DNA of 64,000 nt from contig CM048848.1 in the NCBI GenBank assembly GCA_026545225.1, positions 46,130,806-46,194,805 on the forward strand. Reading direction: 5' to 3'. Below, piece by piece: positions 1 to 12,003 of the stretch. Numbering within the stretch: position 1 is the stretch's first letter; each line of letters starts with the position of its first letter. The notes beneath the pieces were generated by a model. That model saw only the letters and a list, made by a program, of their open reading frames with translations, did no database searches and had not been told where the DNA came from. The DNA is from Cornus controversa (Eukaryota; Streptophyta; Magnoliopsida; Cornales; Cornaceae). Both the position numbers and the translations under genes were made by a program.

Positions 1-1244
1 CTTTAGAGGTGTGCCCTCGTGAGGTTTTTATACAATGTTCTCTGAATTAACGCCTTTTTCATTAAAGGCCCTCTTTAGAAGTGTGCCCCTGTGGGGTTGT
101 CTATTGACAATTTTTAGTTTTTAACTTTGATAACGCATTTTGAAATAAACAACACTTTTATTAATACTTTAATAACAATAAAATTTACTCGAGGAGAAGA
201 ATAAACAGAAAAATGAAGCCTTGCTCTAAGGCTCGATAACAAAGCCAAGCTCTAAATGAAACTGCCAAAATTAAACGCAAACTAAAGAGAAAAACCTTAC
301 TGATAGTACCTCCTCAGATGCTCAACATTCTAAGGATAGGTCAACTACTTTCTTTCTAGGATTTCCAACCCATACGTGCCATGTCGTTGAGTTCAGACCA
401 CTCTATAAGGGCCCTCCTAATTAGAAGCCAGTTTTTTGCTGCCTTAAGGTTTGGTGGCCTGAGTGACCTCACGAAGGACTAGGTCTCCCGGTTAAAATTT
501 CTTCTACTTAACCAGAGCGTTATAGTATCGAGACATGGCCTGCTGATATACCACCACCCGTACTCGCACATGTTCTCTTTTTTCCTTAATGAAATCGGCA
601 CTAGCCCTCAATTCATTTTCATTATGACTAGGGTCATAGTGCGTAGTTTGACGACTTGGTACCTATCTTATTTTAAGTAGGAGGACTGATTTGTTTCTGC
701 AGGCCAAAAAGTAGGGTGTTTCCTTTGTGGGGACTTTGGCAGTGGTCCTGTAAGCCTATAGGATGCTTGGTAGTAGCTCTAGCCATTCGCCCTTGAATTT
801 TTTCAAACGTGTTTTGATCATCTTGAGTATGGTCCTTTTCGCACTTTTTGACAAAATCTAGTGTATCTTGTTGCATAGTGGGCCAATAGTATCCCTGCCT
901 GATGGCTTTATGAGCCAAGGACCTACCCCCCACATGATTACCGCACTCCCCTCTATGGATTTCTTTCATGACATGTTGAGCCTATTTCGTCGATATACAT
1001 CGTAGGTATGGCCAGGAGATTCCCCTTTTATAGAGGATTCTGTTGTTCAAGGTATATCTGGATGCCCTGACCCTTATTGTACGTGCCTCTGCCTTGTCAA
1101 TTGGTAGCTCTCATCCCTAATGTACTTGATAATCAGATCTGCCCATTCCATGCCTAGGGTGATTTGCTTCACCCTACATGGTATTTCTTATGTTATACTT
1201 GGACTATCCATGTGTTCCATAAGCACTGCCCCATTAGCGGCTTC
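1..1244 (-). mobile_element. Tat-lineage Ty3/gypsy element Tat-1, integrase end
   Basis: On the minus strand this stretch carries integrase sequence of the Tat lineage. About 670-970 encodes the zinc-finger start (HRGECGNHVGGR, then GYYWPTMQQD). About 303-560 encodes the typical C-terminal end (GDLVLR, GPYRVV, EHLRRYYQ-like). Positions 1-300 are downstream noncoding DNA; the 3' LTR would lie outside the window. The 5-bp sequence GCTTC at 1240-1244 recurs at 15692-15696, which shows that this piece and 15692-19700 were one element before the Athila insertion. The element is old and heavily broken (many breaks). The lineage call rests on protein motifs read by eye. Confidence 0.82.
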
Positions 1245-2492
1245 TGATAAGTGCACAAAACTTGCTATTTTATATCCTAAAATAAGTTTTTAATTCATCT
1301 TTTATTTTATTTAAAGGTTTTTATCTTTGCATTTTATGTTTTATAGGGGTTGATTTCCAAAGAAGAAGAAAAGCAGCAAAAGAGGGTTAAAAAGGATATA
1401 TATATAGCCAAAGATGAACATAAGAAGAATTGTAGGAGAGATGGTATTCTGTGCAATCTACTTCATAAGAGGTCTCAAGTTCAAAACTTTGCCAAATATT
1501 TTGTACACGGCCACGTCTGCAGTCCAGAATTGAAATTAAAGATATGGAAATCAAATTTTAGATATTCAAATTCAAAATTTTGTATTTTGAATTTTTTTTT
1601 TGAATTTTGAATTTGGTATTTCAAATTTGTATTTTGAATTTTGTATTTAAAATTTTTCCCACCTAAACCATTCCCCTCTAACTCTATAAATAGGGGGTCT
1701 TAGGGGATGGTGAAGGGGGTAAGAAATTGTAGAGAAATTATAGAAAAAAATAGTGTAATTGTTTTATTGATTCAATGATGAGTAGTAGTTTCATTTCTAT
1801 TTGTTTGTTTTCTTTTAATATGCAAGCGTAAACATCCTTCTCAAGGGAGTGATGAAGCCACCATGGCTGAAGTATAGGTAAGTGGTTTTATTTTCTTGTC
1901 TACTTTTTCCTCCCAAGAGCATTCTTCTACTCTTCTATTCTGGATTTTATTTTATAAAATTAGAGGAAGGATTTTTCGTGTTTGCCAAATAATGGTAATT
2001 CGAAGAATGCCTACCTCTGTTTACCTAGCCAATGTGCATCAGATTAAGTAAAAAATGTCTCTCTCATATATAATCAAGTCATTCTTTTTTATTCCATATT
2101 TTCCTTCATCTTTCCAAGTTCTAATTGGATTGGTGAAGTGTATTGGTTATTGGAGGAAAAACTAGATAAGAATATAAAAAAAAAAAAACTTTATTTATAT
2201 GGATCCATGGTGGTGAATTCTCTTTTCTTGAGATTTGTCCTATCATTTTTAAGACATTTAATATTAGTTTTTATTATTAAATAAAAAATCAGAATTTTAT
2301 TTTTTTAAATATTCATTTTTCATCTCAAGAGATTTAGGTTTTGAAGTTTAGACTTGTTACTGATTCTCACTTGAGAGTGGTTCGACCCTGCTTACTACTA
2401 TACAGTTTTTAGTAAAGTTTTTGCAGGTTTTATTATTTTTTGTACGAAGTGTAGAAAAGCAACGACAAACATCCACTATTCTACACCCGTCA
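1245..2492 (+). repeat. 5' LTR of Athila-1
   Basis: The 1248-bp LTR begins TGATAAGTGC and ends CACCCGTCA. It is matched almost base for base by 11167-12003 plus 15273-15691. It is AT-rich, with a run of TTTGAATTTTG-type words around 1560-1640, a TATA box and a start-site region near 1720. Confidence 0.96.
1685..1692 (+). promoter_or_regulatory. TATA box of the Athila-1 LTR promoter
   Basis: TATAAATA sits in the middle of the LTR, about 440 bp from its start, followed by a GGGGGTC stretch. The same box is present in the 3' LTR near 11604. Position and sequence fit a plant Pol II promoter; the start site itself is inferred. Confidence 0.7.
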
Positions 2493-2494
2493 AA

Positions 2495-2507
2495 TGGCGC
2501 CGTTGCC
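2495..2507 (+). other. Primer-binding site of Athila-1 (tRNA-Asp type)
   Basis: TGGCGCCGTTGCC lies two bases after the LTR end. This sequence is the usual primer site of Athila elements and is complementary to the 3' end of tRNA-Asp. Confidence 0.85.
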
Positions 2508-3672
2508 AAATCAAGTTTGAGAATTCGAAGCCCAAATATTCAAGACTACAATTTTTTTGGGAGCCCACCCTAACTTTCTTTCCCTCCCTTTTATTTTTAT
2601 TTATTATAGTTTTTGTTTCTTTTATTATTATTTTTTTTTCTTCTTGAAAAAAAAAAAAAAAAGAAAGAAAAAATATAATATTTTTATATATTTTTTTTTT
2701 CCATGACAGGTTCTTATGATGCACTTCTTCTATAGATGCCACCATCCGTTGCTCTTCCAAAGGAAATAATAACGTCATCCAGGTAAGTACCTAATTCTTT
2801 TACATCAAATTTTTTTTTTTTTCCTTTTTAGATTAAGAAAACATAATTTTTTTTTTAGGTTGATAACTTTAGCATGTGAACTCTAGGATAGAATAACTTA
2901 GAAATCTCCCTAGGGTCACACTTTCTTCAACTTTATTTTATTTTTTATTATTATTATTTTTTGTTATTCTTTTTGTTTCAAAAAAAAAAAAAAAGAAGAA
3001 AGACCACACACTCACTCATTTTTCTTTATTATTTTTATTGCTTATTTTGTTTGTGCATTTTTAAATTAGCATTTGCATAAGATACTTAAGGGCAAGCACC
3101 CTAACAAGATACGGTCGGGATTTCATCACCTGTTTCCGTGGCCCACAAATCATAAAATTCGAGCATTTGTCAAAGTCCAAGCCTAATTTAATTTAAAATC
3201 AATTAGACATTGGCCATAGGGTGTACACAAAGCTTGTAGGACCCTCTTGGAAAGAGTTAACTCTTGGTAACTCCAGTGAGCACCTTCCAACTTTACAATG
3301 TTTAGGAAAAGTTCTGTCTAAGGAGTGTGGACATACCATCATTAAGCAGGCCACGTGCCTCTCCACAGTTTCCTGGGAACTCTTCTCGTTGTGTTGTTGG
3401 TAGGCCTTAACTAGTAATCTTCTAGTTACTCTAAAAGAGAGTAGAAGCTGTCTAATTAGGAGAGAATTAATTTTGGAGACTATCCAATTAATTTTCTACA
3501 ATATTAGATTTACAAATTCATCACCCTTGAATTTAAGCTCAAGATAAAACGCCAAATTTTTTGTGTGGTTTGTGTGTTCAATCCTGTGTCTAGCCCATCT
3601 TCTAGGATCTAATTAGTTAGGTTTTTCTTCCCTTAAAAAAAAAAAAAAAAAAAATTAGTTGTGTATTAGTTT
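2508..3672 (+). other. Untranslated leader of Athila-1
   Basis: About 1.2 kb lies between the primer site and gag, with several poly-A, poly-T and pyrimidine tracts (2620-3000). No protein family is recognisable. The part around 3220-3400 has short self-complementary words and may be structured, as expected for a packaging region, but this is inference. Confidence 0.6.
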
Positions 3673-5112
3673 ATGCCCAAGTGGTTGCGGGTTAACAAAC
3701 GGTTGGTTCGGTCTTCTAGTGATCTATCAATTCCTGATTTAGAGAAGACTCCTCTCACTCTCTCACTTTCGTCAACCACCACTCATAATCCAATGGCTGC
3801 ACCTCGGACTTTAAATGACTACTTCGCACCCATCACAGCCAACCCACCTAATTGTATTGTTCACCCAGAGAACAATGCGGCCCAATTTGAGATTAGGCCC
3901 GCTACAATCAATCTGTTACCCAAATTCCATGGGTTTGAAAGTGAGCAACCTTATATCCATTTAAGCAAATTTTTAACTATTTGTAACACTTTCAAAAATC
4001 AGAATTTGGATGCCGAGGGTATCAAATTGCGTCTTTTTCCTCTATCCCTAGAAGATAAGGCTGCCTCATGGCTAAACTCCATTCCTCCAAATTCAATTGA
4101 ATCATGGAATGCACTTGCAAAGAAGTTTATGAACAAATTTTATCCTATGCAAAAGACCGAGTCAATGAGAGATGCCATAAGCACTTTTAGAGGGAAAAAT
4201 GAGGAACAATTCCACCACACTTGGGAGCGTTTTCATGATTTGCTTCTCAAATGCCCACACCATGGCTTTGATAAAGCACAGTTAGTTCAATTTTTCTATA
4301 AGGAGCTTTCACCTATGAACCGAACCATGCTCGAGTCTATGCACCAAGGTAAGTTCAAGAACCAAACCCCTGATCAAGCCTATCAATTTTTAGAAGAACT
4401 AGCTGAGAATGCCCAAAATTGGAATTGGAATAATTGTGATAATGAATTTTCTAGGAATGACCAATCCCATAGAAAATCTGGTATGTATGAGATCAAGCCT
4501 GAAAATAAACTCAAATCTGTGATGCAAAGTCTAGCCGATGGTGTGAAAGACTTGAGTCGAAAGTTCGATGCTTTTACACTCATGTCCACAAGTGCACAAT
4601 GCAATATGTGTTCTAGTTCATCCCATCCCACTGAGGCGTGTCCGGTCTATTGTACATCTGAACCTTCAGATGCACAAGTGTGTGCTTTTAATACCTATAA
4701 AAGACCGACAGCTAATACCTTCAGCCAGACTTACCATCCTGATACTCGAAATCATCCTAACTTTTCATACCGACAAAATTTTCCTGCACAATACTTAGGT
4801 GGTCAACCTAGTTCTCAAGGTAACTCCAATAGGCCACCACAACCTCAAGGACCTCTTGTTCCTCAAGGTCAATTCCCATTGACCAATCAGTTCAGTCACA
4901 ATAAAGATCTCGCACTTGATCCCATGAGCAATTATGTTGCTCCTGTCTCACAAAACTAACATATTTCCAACTATGATGACACTATGAAAATGCTTGCCCT
5001 TAATCTAGATCAAACTAATAAGCAATCCAATCAGAGATTTCAAAAGTTAGAGAGTAACTTTGACCTATTGACTCAGAACCAATTGCAATTTCAACAGTCA
5101 ATCCAAAATTAA
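3673..5112 (+). pseudogene. gag region of Athila-1
   Basis: The reading frame opens with MPKWLRVNKR. Residues about 75-230 form a Retrotrans_gag-type domain (LPKFHGFE, WLNSIPP, FYPMQKTESMRD, FHHTWERF, CPHHGF). A CxxC...H...C-like cluster (CNMCSSSSHPTEACPVYC) lies near residues 311-328, and the C-terminal part is rich in proline and glutamine. It would form the capsid of virus-like particles. The start chosen is the first ATG in frame after the leader. The frame is part of a degraded gag-pol unit. Confidence 0.88.
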
Positions 5113-8100
5113 TTGAGTCAACTTATTTCTGTTCTAACTGAAAGACAGAGGGGTACCTTGCCTAGCCAACCTGAAATCAATCCTAAAAACAAAGGAGTTA
5201 ATCTCATAGAATCTTCTTCTGCCACTGACCAATCAAATGGCCATGTGAATTCCATCACAACACTTCGGTCAGGAAAACAAATAGATAATAAGGTTGAGCT
5301 ACCCACTCAAGATGAGACTGCACCATTTGAGTCTCCCCCATCCAACTCTCCCAGAGCCAAGAAAGCCCATAGTCCTCAGACTGACACTACCACTCTTAAG
5401 CCGTATGCTCCACCTGCACCCTTTCCTTCTAGACTAGTCAATAATAAAAAGAATTCGCAATACAGTGAGATCTTAGAGATTTTTCAGAATCTCCAGATTA
5501 ATATTCCATTTCTCACTGCCATTAAGCAAATCCCTTCTTATGCAAAGTTTATTAAGGACTTAGTCAAGAGGAAAACCAATATCCCAAAGGAAGCCTTCAT
5601 AGCCCAACATTGCTCTTCTTTCCTACAAAACCAAGCCGTGGTCAAACATAAAGATCCTGGCAGTCCGACTGTCCTTTGTAGGATAGGAAAAAATTTTGCT
5701 GATCAGGCCTTGTTGGATCTAGGTGCTAGTGTGAACTTGTTACCTTATTCAGTCTACCAAGAGTTAGGGTTGAATAATTTGATAAAAACTGATGTTAGAA
5801 TTCAATTAGCTGATCGATCAGTTAAGATTCCAAGGGGTATAATTGAGGATGTAATTGTTAAAGTGGCTGATTTTTATTACCCTGTAGATTTTATAGTGCT
5901 AGATACCCAACCCACTCAAGGTAAACAAATTCCAATCATTTTAGATCGACCATTCTTAGCTACAGCCAATGCATTGATCAATTGTAGGAATGGTAACATG
6001 ACCTTGACCTTTGGTAACATGAAAGTGGAAGTCAATGTGTTTAGTTTGATGAAACAACCCCCCGACTCAGATTCCTTTGAAGATGTTTGTCTTATTGAGT
6101 CATTGACCGCACACACTTTTGAGCATTCCTACCCTGAGGATCCACTCCAACAGTGTTTAGCCCATTTTAGTGCTGATTTTGATGAGGATAACTATATTAG
6201 TGAAGTCAATGCTTTGCTAGATTCCACTCCAATCTCTGACACACCAAAATATAGGTCCCAATTTGAACCATTGTCTTTGCCGAATGCCACTGCATCTGAA
6301 AATGTCAAGAAGCCTCCTAGAGTTGAATTAAAGCCTCTACCTGCGACTTTAAAATATTTATACCTAGGTGAGTCTGACACATTTCCCGTGGTGATAGCTT
6401 CTGATTTAACTGAGGATCAGGAAAACCAACTAATTGAGGTTCTTAGGGCAAATAAGGAAGCAATAGGTTGGTCAATTGATGACATCAAAGGTATTAGTCC
6501 TTTCGTGGTCCAACATCGCATTCATTTAGAGGACGATGCTAAAACCTGTCGACAACCTCAGAGGAGACTTAACCCCAATTTAAAGGAAGTTGTTCATGCT
6601 AAAGTTATCAAACTTCTAGATGCCAATATCATCTATCCCATCTCTGATAGCCAGTGGGTAAGTCCAATCCAAGTTGTCCCTAAGAAGTCTGGCATCACTG
6701 TTGTTGCCAATGACAATAATGAGTTGGTTCCTACTCGTGTCCAAACTGGATGGCGAGTTTGTATAGATTATAGGAAGCTTAATAGTGTGACTAGGAAGGA
6801 TCATTTCCCTCTACCTTTTGTTGACCAAATGTTAGAGAAATTAGCTGGTCAGGCATACTATTGCTTTTTAGATGGTTACTCTGGCTATAACCAGATTCCC
6901 GTCCACCTCGATGACCAAGACAAGACAACTTTCACCTATCCATTTGGCACATTTGCTTATCGTCGCATGCCCTTTGGGTTATGCAATGCACCCGCCACAT
7001 TTCAGAGGTGCATGATGAGTATCTTTCACGACATGGTTGATAAATTTCTAGAAATCTTCATGGATGACTTCTCTGTCTTTGGTTCATCTTTTAAGCAATG
7101 CCTACACCATCTTACTCTAGTGCTTCAACGTTGTCGTGACACTAACCTAGTTCTTAAGTGAAAAAAATGTCACTTCATGGTAAAGAAAGGAATTGTCCTA
7201 GGTCATACTATTTCTAGTGGGGGAATTGAGGTAGATAAAGCAAAAGTTGTCCTCATCTCAAATCTACATATCCCCAAAACTGTTCGTGATATTCGAGCTT
7301 TCTTAGGTCATGCTGGATTCTATAGGCGTTTCATCAAAGATTTCAGTAAGATAGCATGACCTTTGACCCATCTTCTAGCTAAGGATGCACCATTTGAGTT
7401 TACAGATGCTTGTCACTCAGTTTTTGAGCAATTAAAATTAGCCCTCACCACAGCACCCATAATCCGCCCACCTGATTGGAACCTACCTTTTGAGATCATG
7501 TGTGATGCATCAAATTATGCAGTTGGGGCTGTTTTAGGACAAAGAGTTGATAAAGCACCCTATGTGATCTATTATGTTAGCAAGACTTTGAATGACGCAC
7601 AACTTAACTACTCAACCACTGAGAAAGAGTTATTAGCAGTCGTGTTTTCCTTTGACAAATTTCGCTCGTATTTGATCGGATCTAAGGTCATCATCTATAC
7701 CGATCATGCAGCATTGCGACATCTTCTCTCCAAAAAAGATGCCAAACCTAGGTTGATACGATGGATCTTACTCCTTCAAGAATTTGACCTTGAGATTCGT
7801 GATAAGAAAGGCTCAGATAATGTAGTCGCTGATCATTTGTCCCGTCTTATTGTTGATTCTATTAGTGACTCCCTTCCCATCTCTGATTATTTTCCTGATG
7901 AGCAACTTTTTACAATATCTCATGCCCCATGGTATGCTGATATTGTCAATTACATTGTGACTGGTCAAATCCCTTCCACTTGGTCTAAGCAAGAGAGAGA
8001 CAAATTCTTAGCTAAGGCTAAGGAATATTTTTGGGATGATCCCTACTTATTCAAGTATTGTCTAGATCAGATCATTCGTAGGTGTGTTCCCGAGGACGAC

Positions 8101-9222
8101 CAAGAGTCTGTCATTTCCTTTTGTCATGATCAGCCATGTGGTGGCCATTTTAGCTCTAAAAGGACCGCTGCAAAAATCTTGCAGTCGGGATTTTATTGGC
8201 CCACCCTTTTTAAGGACACTTATACCTACTGTCTCGCTTGTCCTAGATGTCAATTATTAGGTAAGATTACCAAGCGTAATGAGTGGCCCCAACAATCAAT
8301 TTTAGTTGTCAAAATATTTGATGTTTGGGGTATTGACTTCATGGGACCCTTTCCCTCCTCATTTGGGTATATCTATATTCTTCTTGCTGTTGATTATGTG
8401 TCCAAATGGGTAGAAGCATTAGCCACTAAGACAGCCGACCATAGAGTTGTGGTGAATTTCTTGAAAGACTTAATTTTGCCTAGATTCGGTGTACCTCGAG
8501 CCATAATTAGTGATAATGGTTCCCATTTTTGCAACAAAGTCTTTGCAAGCTTAATGTCTAAATATGAGATCACCCACAAAGTGGCCCTATCTTATCACCC
8601 ACAAACCAATGGTCAGGCTGAGGTATCCAATAGGGAGATCAAACATATCTTAGAAAAAACGGTTAACCCCACAAGGAAGGACTGGAGTCTCCGCCTCCAA
8701 GATGCTTTGTGGGCATATCGTACTGCTTATAAGACTCCTATAGAAATGTCTCCATATCGCTTAGTCTATGGCAAAGCATGTCACTTGCCTGTCGAACTCA
8801 AACACCGTGCTTATTGGGCTATCAAGGCCATGAATTTTAACTATGATAAAGCCGGAGAGCGTAGGTCACTTCAACTCGATGAGTTAGAGGAAATCAGAAA
8901 TGATGCCTACGAGAGTTCGAAGATTTATAAAGCTAAGACCAAATTGGAACATGACAAACAAATTCTGAGAAAAGATTTCTCCCCAGGCCAGAAGGTTCTT
9001 CTGTATAACTCTCGTCTTGAATTGTTTCCTGGGAAGTTGAGGTCACGATGGTCTGGTCCATACTATGTCCACCAAGTTGCTAGTCATGGTGCTATTGAGG
9101 TTCAAGATCCCAAAAATGGAAAGTTATTCAAAGTTAATGCTCAACGTATAAAGCCTTTTCTTGAGTTGGAGGCTCGTGAAATTGAAAATATTTTCCTTGT
9201 CGATCCAGTCTATCTCGATTGA
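5113..9222 (+). pseudogene. pol region of Athila-1 (protease, RT, RNase H, integrase)
   Basis: The domains appear in the normal Ty3/gypsy order. The aspartic protease lies at about 5670-6010, with a DLGAS active-site motif. Reverse transcriptase lies at about 6500-7350, with DGYSGYNQIPV and the catalytic FMDDF. RNase H lies at about 7480-7850 ([31 protein letters not shown]). Integrase follows to the end: a zinc finger near 8110-8260, then a catalytic core with [14 protein letters not shown] and [11 protein letters not shown]. The text VLQRCRDTNLVLK after the RT motif is typical of Athila. The region is close to intact but interrupted about twice. It ends just before noncoding DNA at 9223. 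Confidence 0.92.
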
Positions 9223-10183
9223 TCTTTTTGGGGTACTATCTCTTTTGCGTCTGGCTGAAGACGTTAAACTTAGCGCTCTTGGGAGGCAACCCTGCCGGTT
9301 AATTTTAGAGTTTCGTAACTGTTTAGTTGTGTTGCTACTTAGTTTAGGATTTTTTGTAAACTCTATTTGGATATGTTTATATTCTATTTGGGGTACGGTC
9401 TTTGATTAATATGGTTCTAAATCATTTAGTCTATATTATTATGCATTGCATATTTGTAGGGACTGTACTTCTACCACACCAGAACAATTGAGGTAATTTG
9501 TTCCAATATTTTTCTATCTGTCTTCAGCAATACATTGTTACTATACTTTTAACACTAGGGACAGTGTTGTATTTTGTTTGGGGGTGGGGTAGATTTATCA
9601 AAATGCATGCCTTTTTTGAAAATCTTTTGATCCAATATAGAGTCATTTTTCAAAAAAAAAAAAAAAAAATTTTGGCAGTATAGTACCTTTACAATGATGA
9701 TATTGGATTAACTTACGATCCGTTTCATGAAATCCAAGAGATGTTAATGTTTTGATCTAAATTGAACTTGTTATTAGGGTAATATAATGATAGACATTAT
9801 TGTATCACGGGCATTTAGAAGTAGAAATATTTTTTGCACAAAAGTTGAACTTTGCAATTCGAATTGAAAAGTGAGTAACCTCCTGATAATCTGGAAGATC
9901 TAATAGTAGAGACTTAGACCGTGTGAGCTTTCGTGCCTTTCACTTTTGTAGAGAGTTTTTATGTTAACTCCGAGTCAAAAGATGACTCAATTTTCTTGGA
10001 TACCGTATAAAAAATCGTTGGTAGTCTCATTATCTTTCATTTTGGTTGATCACTGAGAATGAAATCACTTCGAGTTAAGAGAAACATAGGCCTTGTAATT
10101 TATTTTTCTACTATCGTATCCTCCTATAATCCTTCTTTCTGTTGTTAGTTTCTGAAAAGTGATACGGATGTTCTTGTGAAAAA

Positions 10184-10333
10184 GAAAAAAAAAATCATCA
10201 TATTTTTTTTTTTTCAATGAAAAAAAAAAAGAAAAAAAAAAGAAAGAAAGATAGAGAAAAAAAAAAAGAAAAAAAAAAAGAAGAAGAAATAAAAAAGAAG
10301 AAGAAGAAAAAGAAAAAAGAAATGAAGAAGACA
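10184..10333 (+). repeat. Purine-rich (A/G) tract within Athila-1
   Basis: The stretch is almost wholly A and G (mixed AAG, GAAA and poly-A runs) apart from a short T-rich island near 10200-10215. It may be a low-complexity expansion or an additional polypurine tract; the sequence alone does not decide. Confidence 0.75.
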
Positions 10334-10964
10334 AGTTTTCCCTTTGAGATATTTTGAAGACTCATCACTTCCAAAAATATTCACTTACAGCCTCATCCTA
10401 ATCACCACCTGTAAGATTTATGGAAAGATATGATAGTGGGTAATAAGTAAGCAGGCGCTATGGTGGGTAACTCGACATTCTCCCAAAAGTGATCAACATT
10501 CCTATCATGAGACTTTTCTATTTATATGTATCGGTTTTTCATATTAGTATGTGAGCTTGCTTTTACTTTGGAAACAGAGTTTCTACTCACATACAACTGA
10601 GAGAAACAGTTAGCCAAATCTCCGAGAGTTGTTCTTTTAGAGAGATATTTACTTGTGAGATTTGAAGTCAAAACGTCTTTTTCTTCTAGTGACTTGGGAA
10701 TTACATTACTTGAATTTGAGGATGACTTTTTGTCGACTTCACACACATTCACTTTGCTTCTAGGTTACTTGTGGATGATTTTTCCTTGATGTTTATTGTT
10801 ATAACACCCTAGTAGCTTGTTGTATATGAGGAACTTATCAATTTCATTTCTTATTTTTCATGTTTCATGGATATATAGGAGATTCTCTGAACAATAGGGG
10901 AAATTACTGCCTTAAAACAACTCTTCTTTGTAATAGTTAGAAAGTTTGTGAGTACCTTCACTGC

Positions 10965-11045
10965 AAACCCTCACGAGGCTATAGCTCGTCCACTAGGGGT
11001 AACCTAGGGGTTTAAGGCCTTATTGCATATGGTAAATGCAATCGA
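10965..11045 (+). promoter_or_regulatory. Conserved noncoding block near the 3' end of Athila-1
   Basis: The block starts AAACCCTCACGAG, contains CTCGTCCACTAGGGG and ends near a GCATATGGTAAATGCAATCG-like string. A closely similar block lies at 29464-29545 in a much older Athila-like element, at a similar distance from its 3' LTR (202 versus 174 bp). ACGAG and CTCGT can pair around a short loop. The function is unknown; a processing, packaging or priming role is inference. Confidence 0.6.
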
Positions 11046-11154
11046 GAACAGCCTGCGAAAGTGGCACATCTTTAGTTAGGAGTTAAATAAAAGTAGCAGT
11101 TTTGTACACTAATTTCTTTTGCTTGTATTTGCTAGAGGACTAGCAAAAGCTCGT

Positions 11155-11166
11155 TTGGGGGTAATT
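11155..11166 (+). other. Polypurine tract region of Athila-1
   Basis: TTTGGGGGTAATT directly precedes the TG start of the 3' LTR. This short G-run with a TAATT tail is where plus-strand priming would be expected. Confidence 0.6.
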
Positions 11167-12003
11167 TGATAAGTGCACAAAACTTGCTATTTTATATCCT
11201 AAAATAAGTTTTTAATTCATCTTTTATTTTATTTAAAGGTTTTTATCTTTGCATTTTATGTTTTATAGGGGTTGATTTCCAAAGAAGAAGAAAAGCAGCA
11301 AAAGAGGGTTAAAAAGGATATATATATAGCCAAAGATGAACATAAGAAGAATTGTAGGAGAGATGGTATTCTGTGCAATCTACTTCATAAGAGGTCTCAA
11401 GTTCAAAACTTTGCCAAATATTTTGTACACGGCCACGTCTGCAGTCCAGAATTGAAATTAAAGATATGGAAATCAAATTTTAGATATTCAAATTCAAAAT
11501 TTTGTATTTTGAATTTTTGTTTTTGAATTTTGAATTTGGTATTTCAAATTTGTATTTTGAATTTTGTATTTAAAATTTTTCCCACCTAAACCATTCCCCT
11601 CTAACTCTATAAATAGGGGGTCTTAGGGGATGGTGAAGGGGGTAAGAAATTGTAGAGAAATTATAGAAAAAAATAGTGTAATTGTTTTATTGATTCAATG
11701 ATGAGTAGTAGTTTCATTTCTATTTGTTTGTTTTCTTTTAATATGCAAGCGTAAACATCCTTCTCAAGGGAGTGATGAAGCCACCATGGCTGAAGTATAG
11801 GTAAGTTGTTTTATTTTTTTGTCTACTTTTTCCTACCAAGAGCATTCTTCTACTCTTCTATTCTGGATTTTATTTTATAAAATTAGAGGAAGGATTTTTC
11901 GTGTTTGCCAAATAATGGTAATTCGAAGAATGCCTACCTCTGTTTACCTAGCCAATGTGCATCAGATTAAGTAAAGAATGTCTCTCTCATATATAATCAA
12001 GTC
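11167..12003 (+). repeat. 3' LTR of Athila-1, left part
   Basis: It is nearly identical to 1245-2087 of the 5' LTR. It stops at AAGTC (11999-12003), the target duplication of the nested element, and resumes at 15273. Confidence 0.96.

Larger units (their letters stand above)
9223..11166 (+). other. 3' noncoding region of Athila-1
   Basis: Nearly 2 kb lies between the end of integrase and the 3' LTR, without a recognisable env-like or other protein. It contains a long purine-rich tract (10184-10333), a conserved hairpin-like block (10965-11045) and the polypurine tract at its end. Confidence 0.7.

Noticed and set aside
10065-10334. Open frame on the minus strand
   Set aside because: It is a poly-S/F reading of the purine-rich tract.
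9223-11166. env-like gene expected in some Athila elements
   Set aside because: No frame of useful length with signal peptide or membrane segments beyond low-complexity readings.
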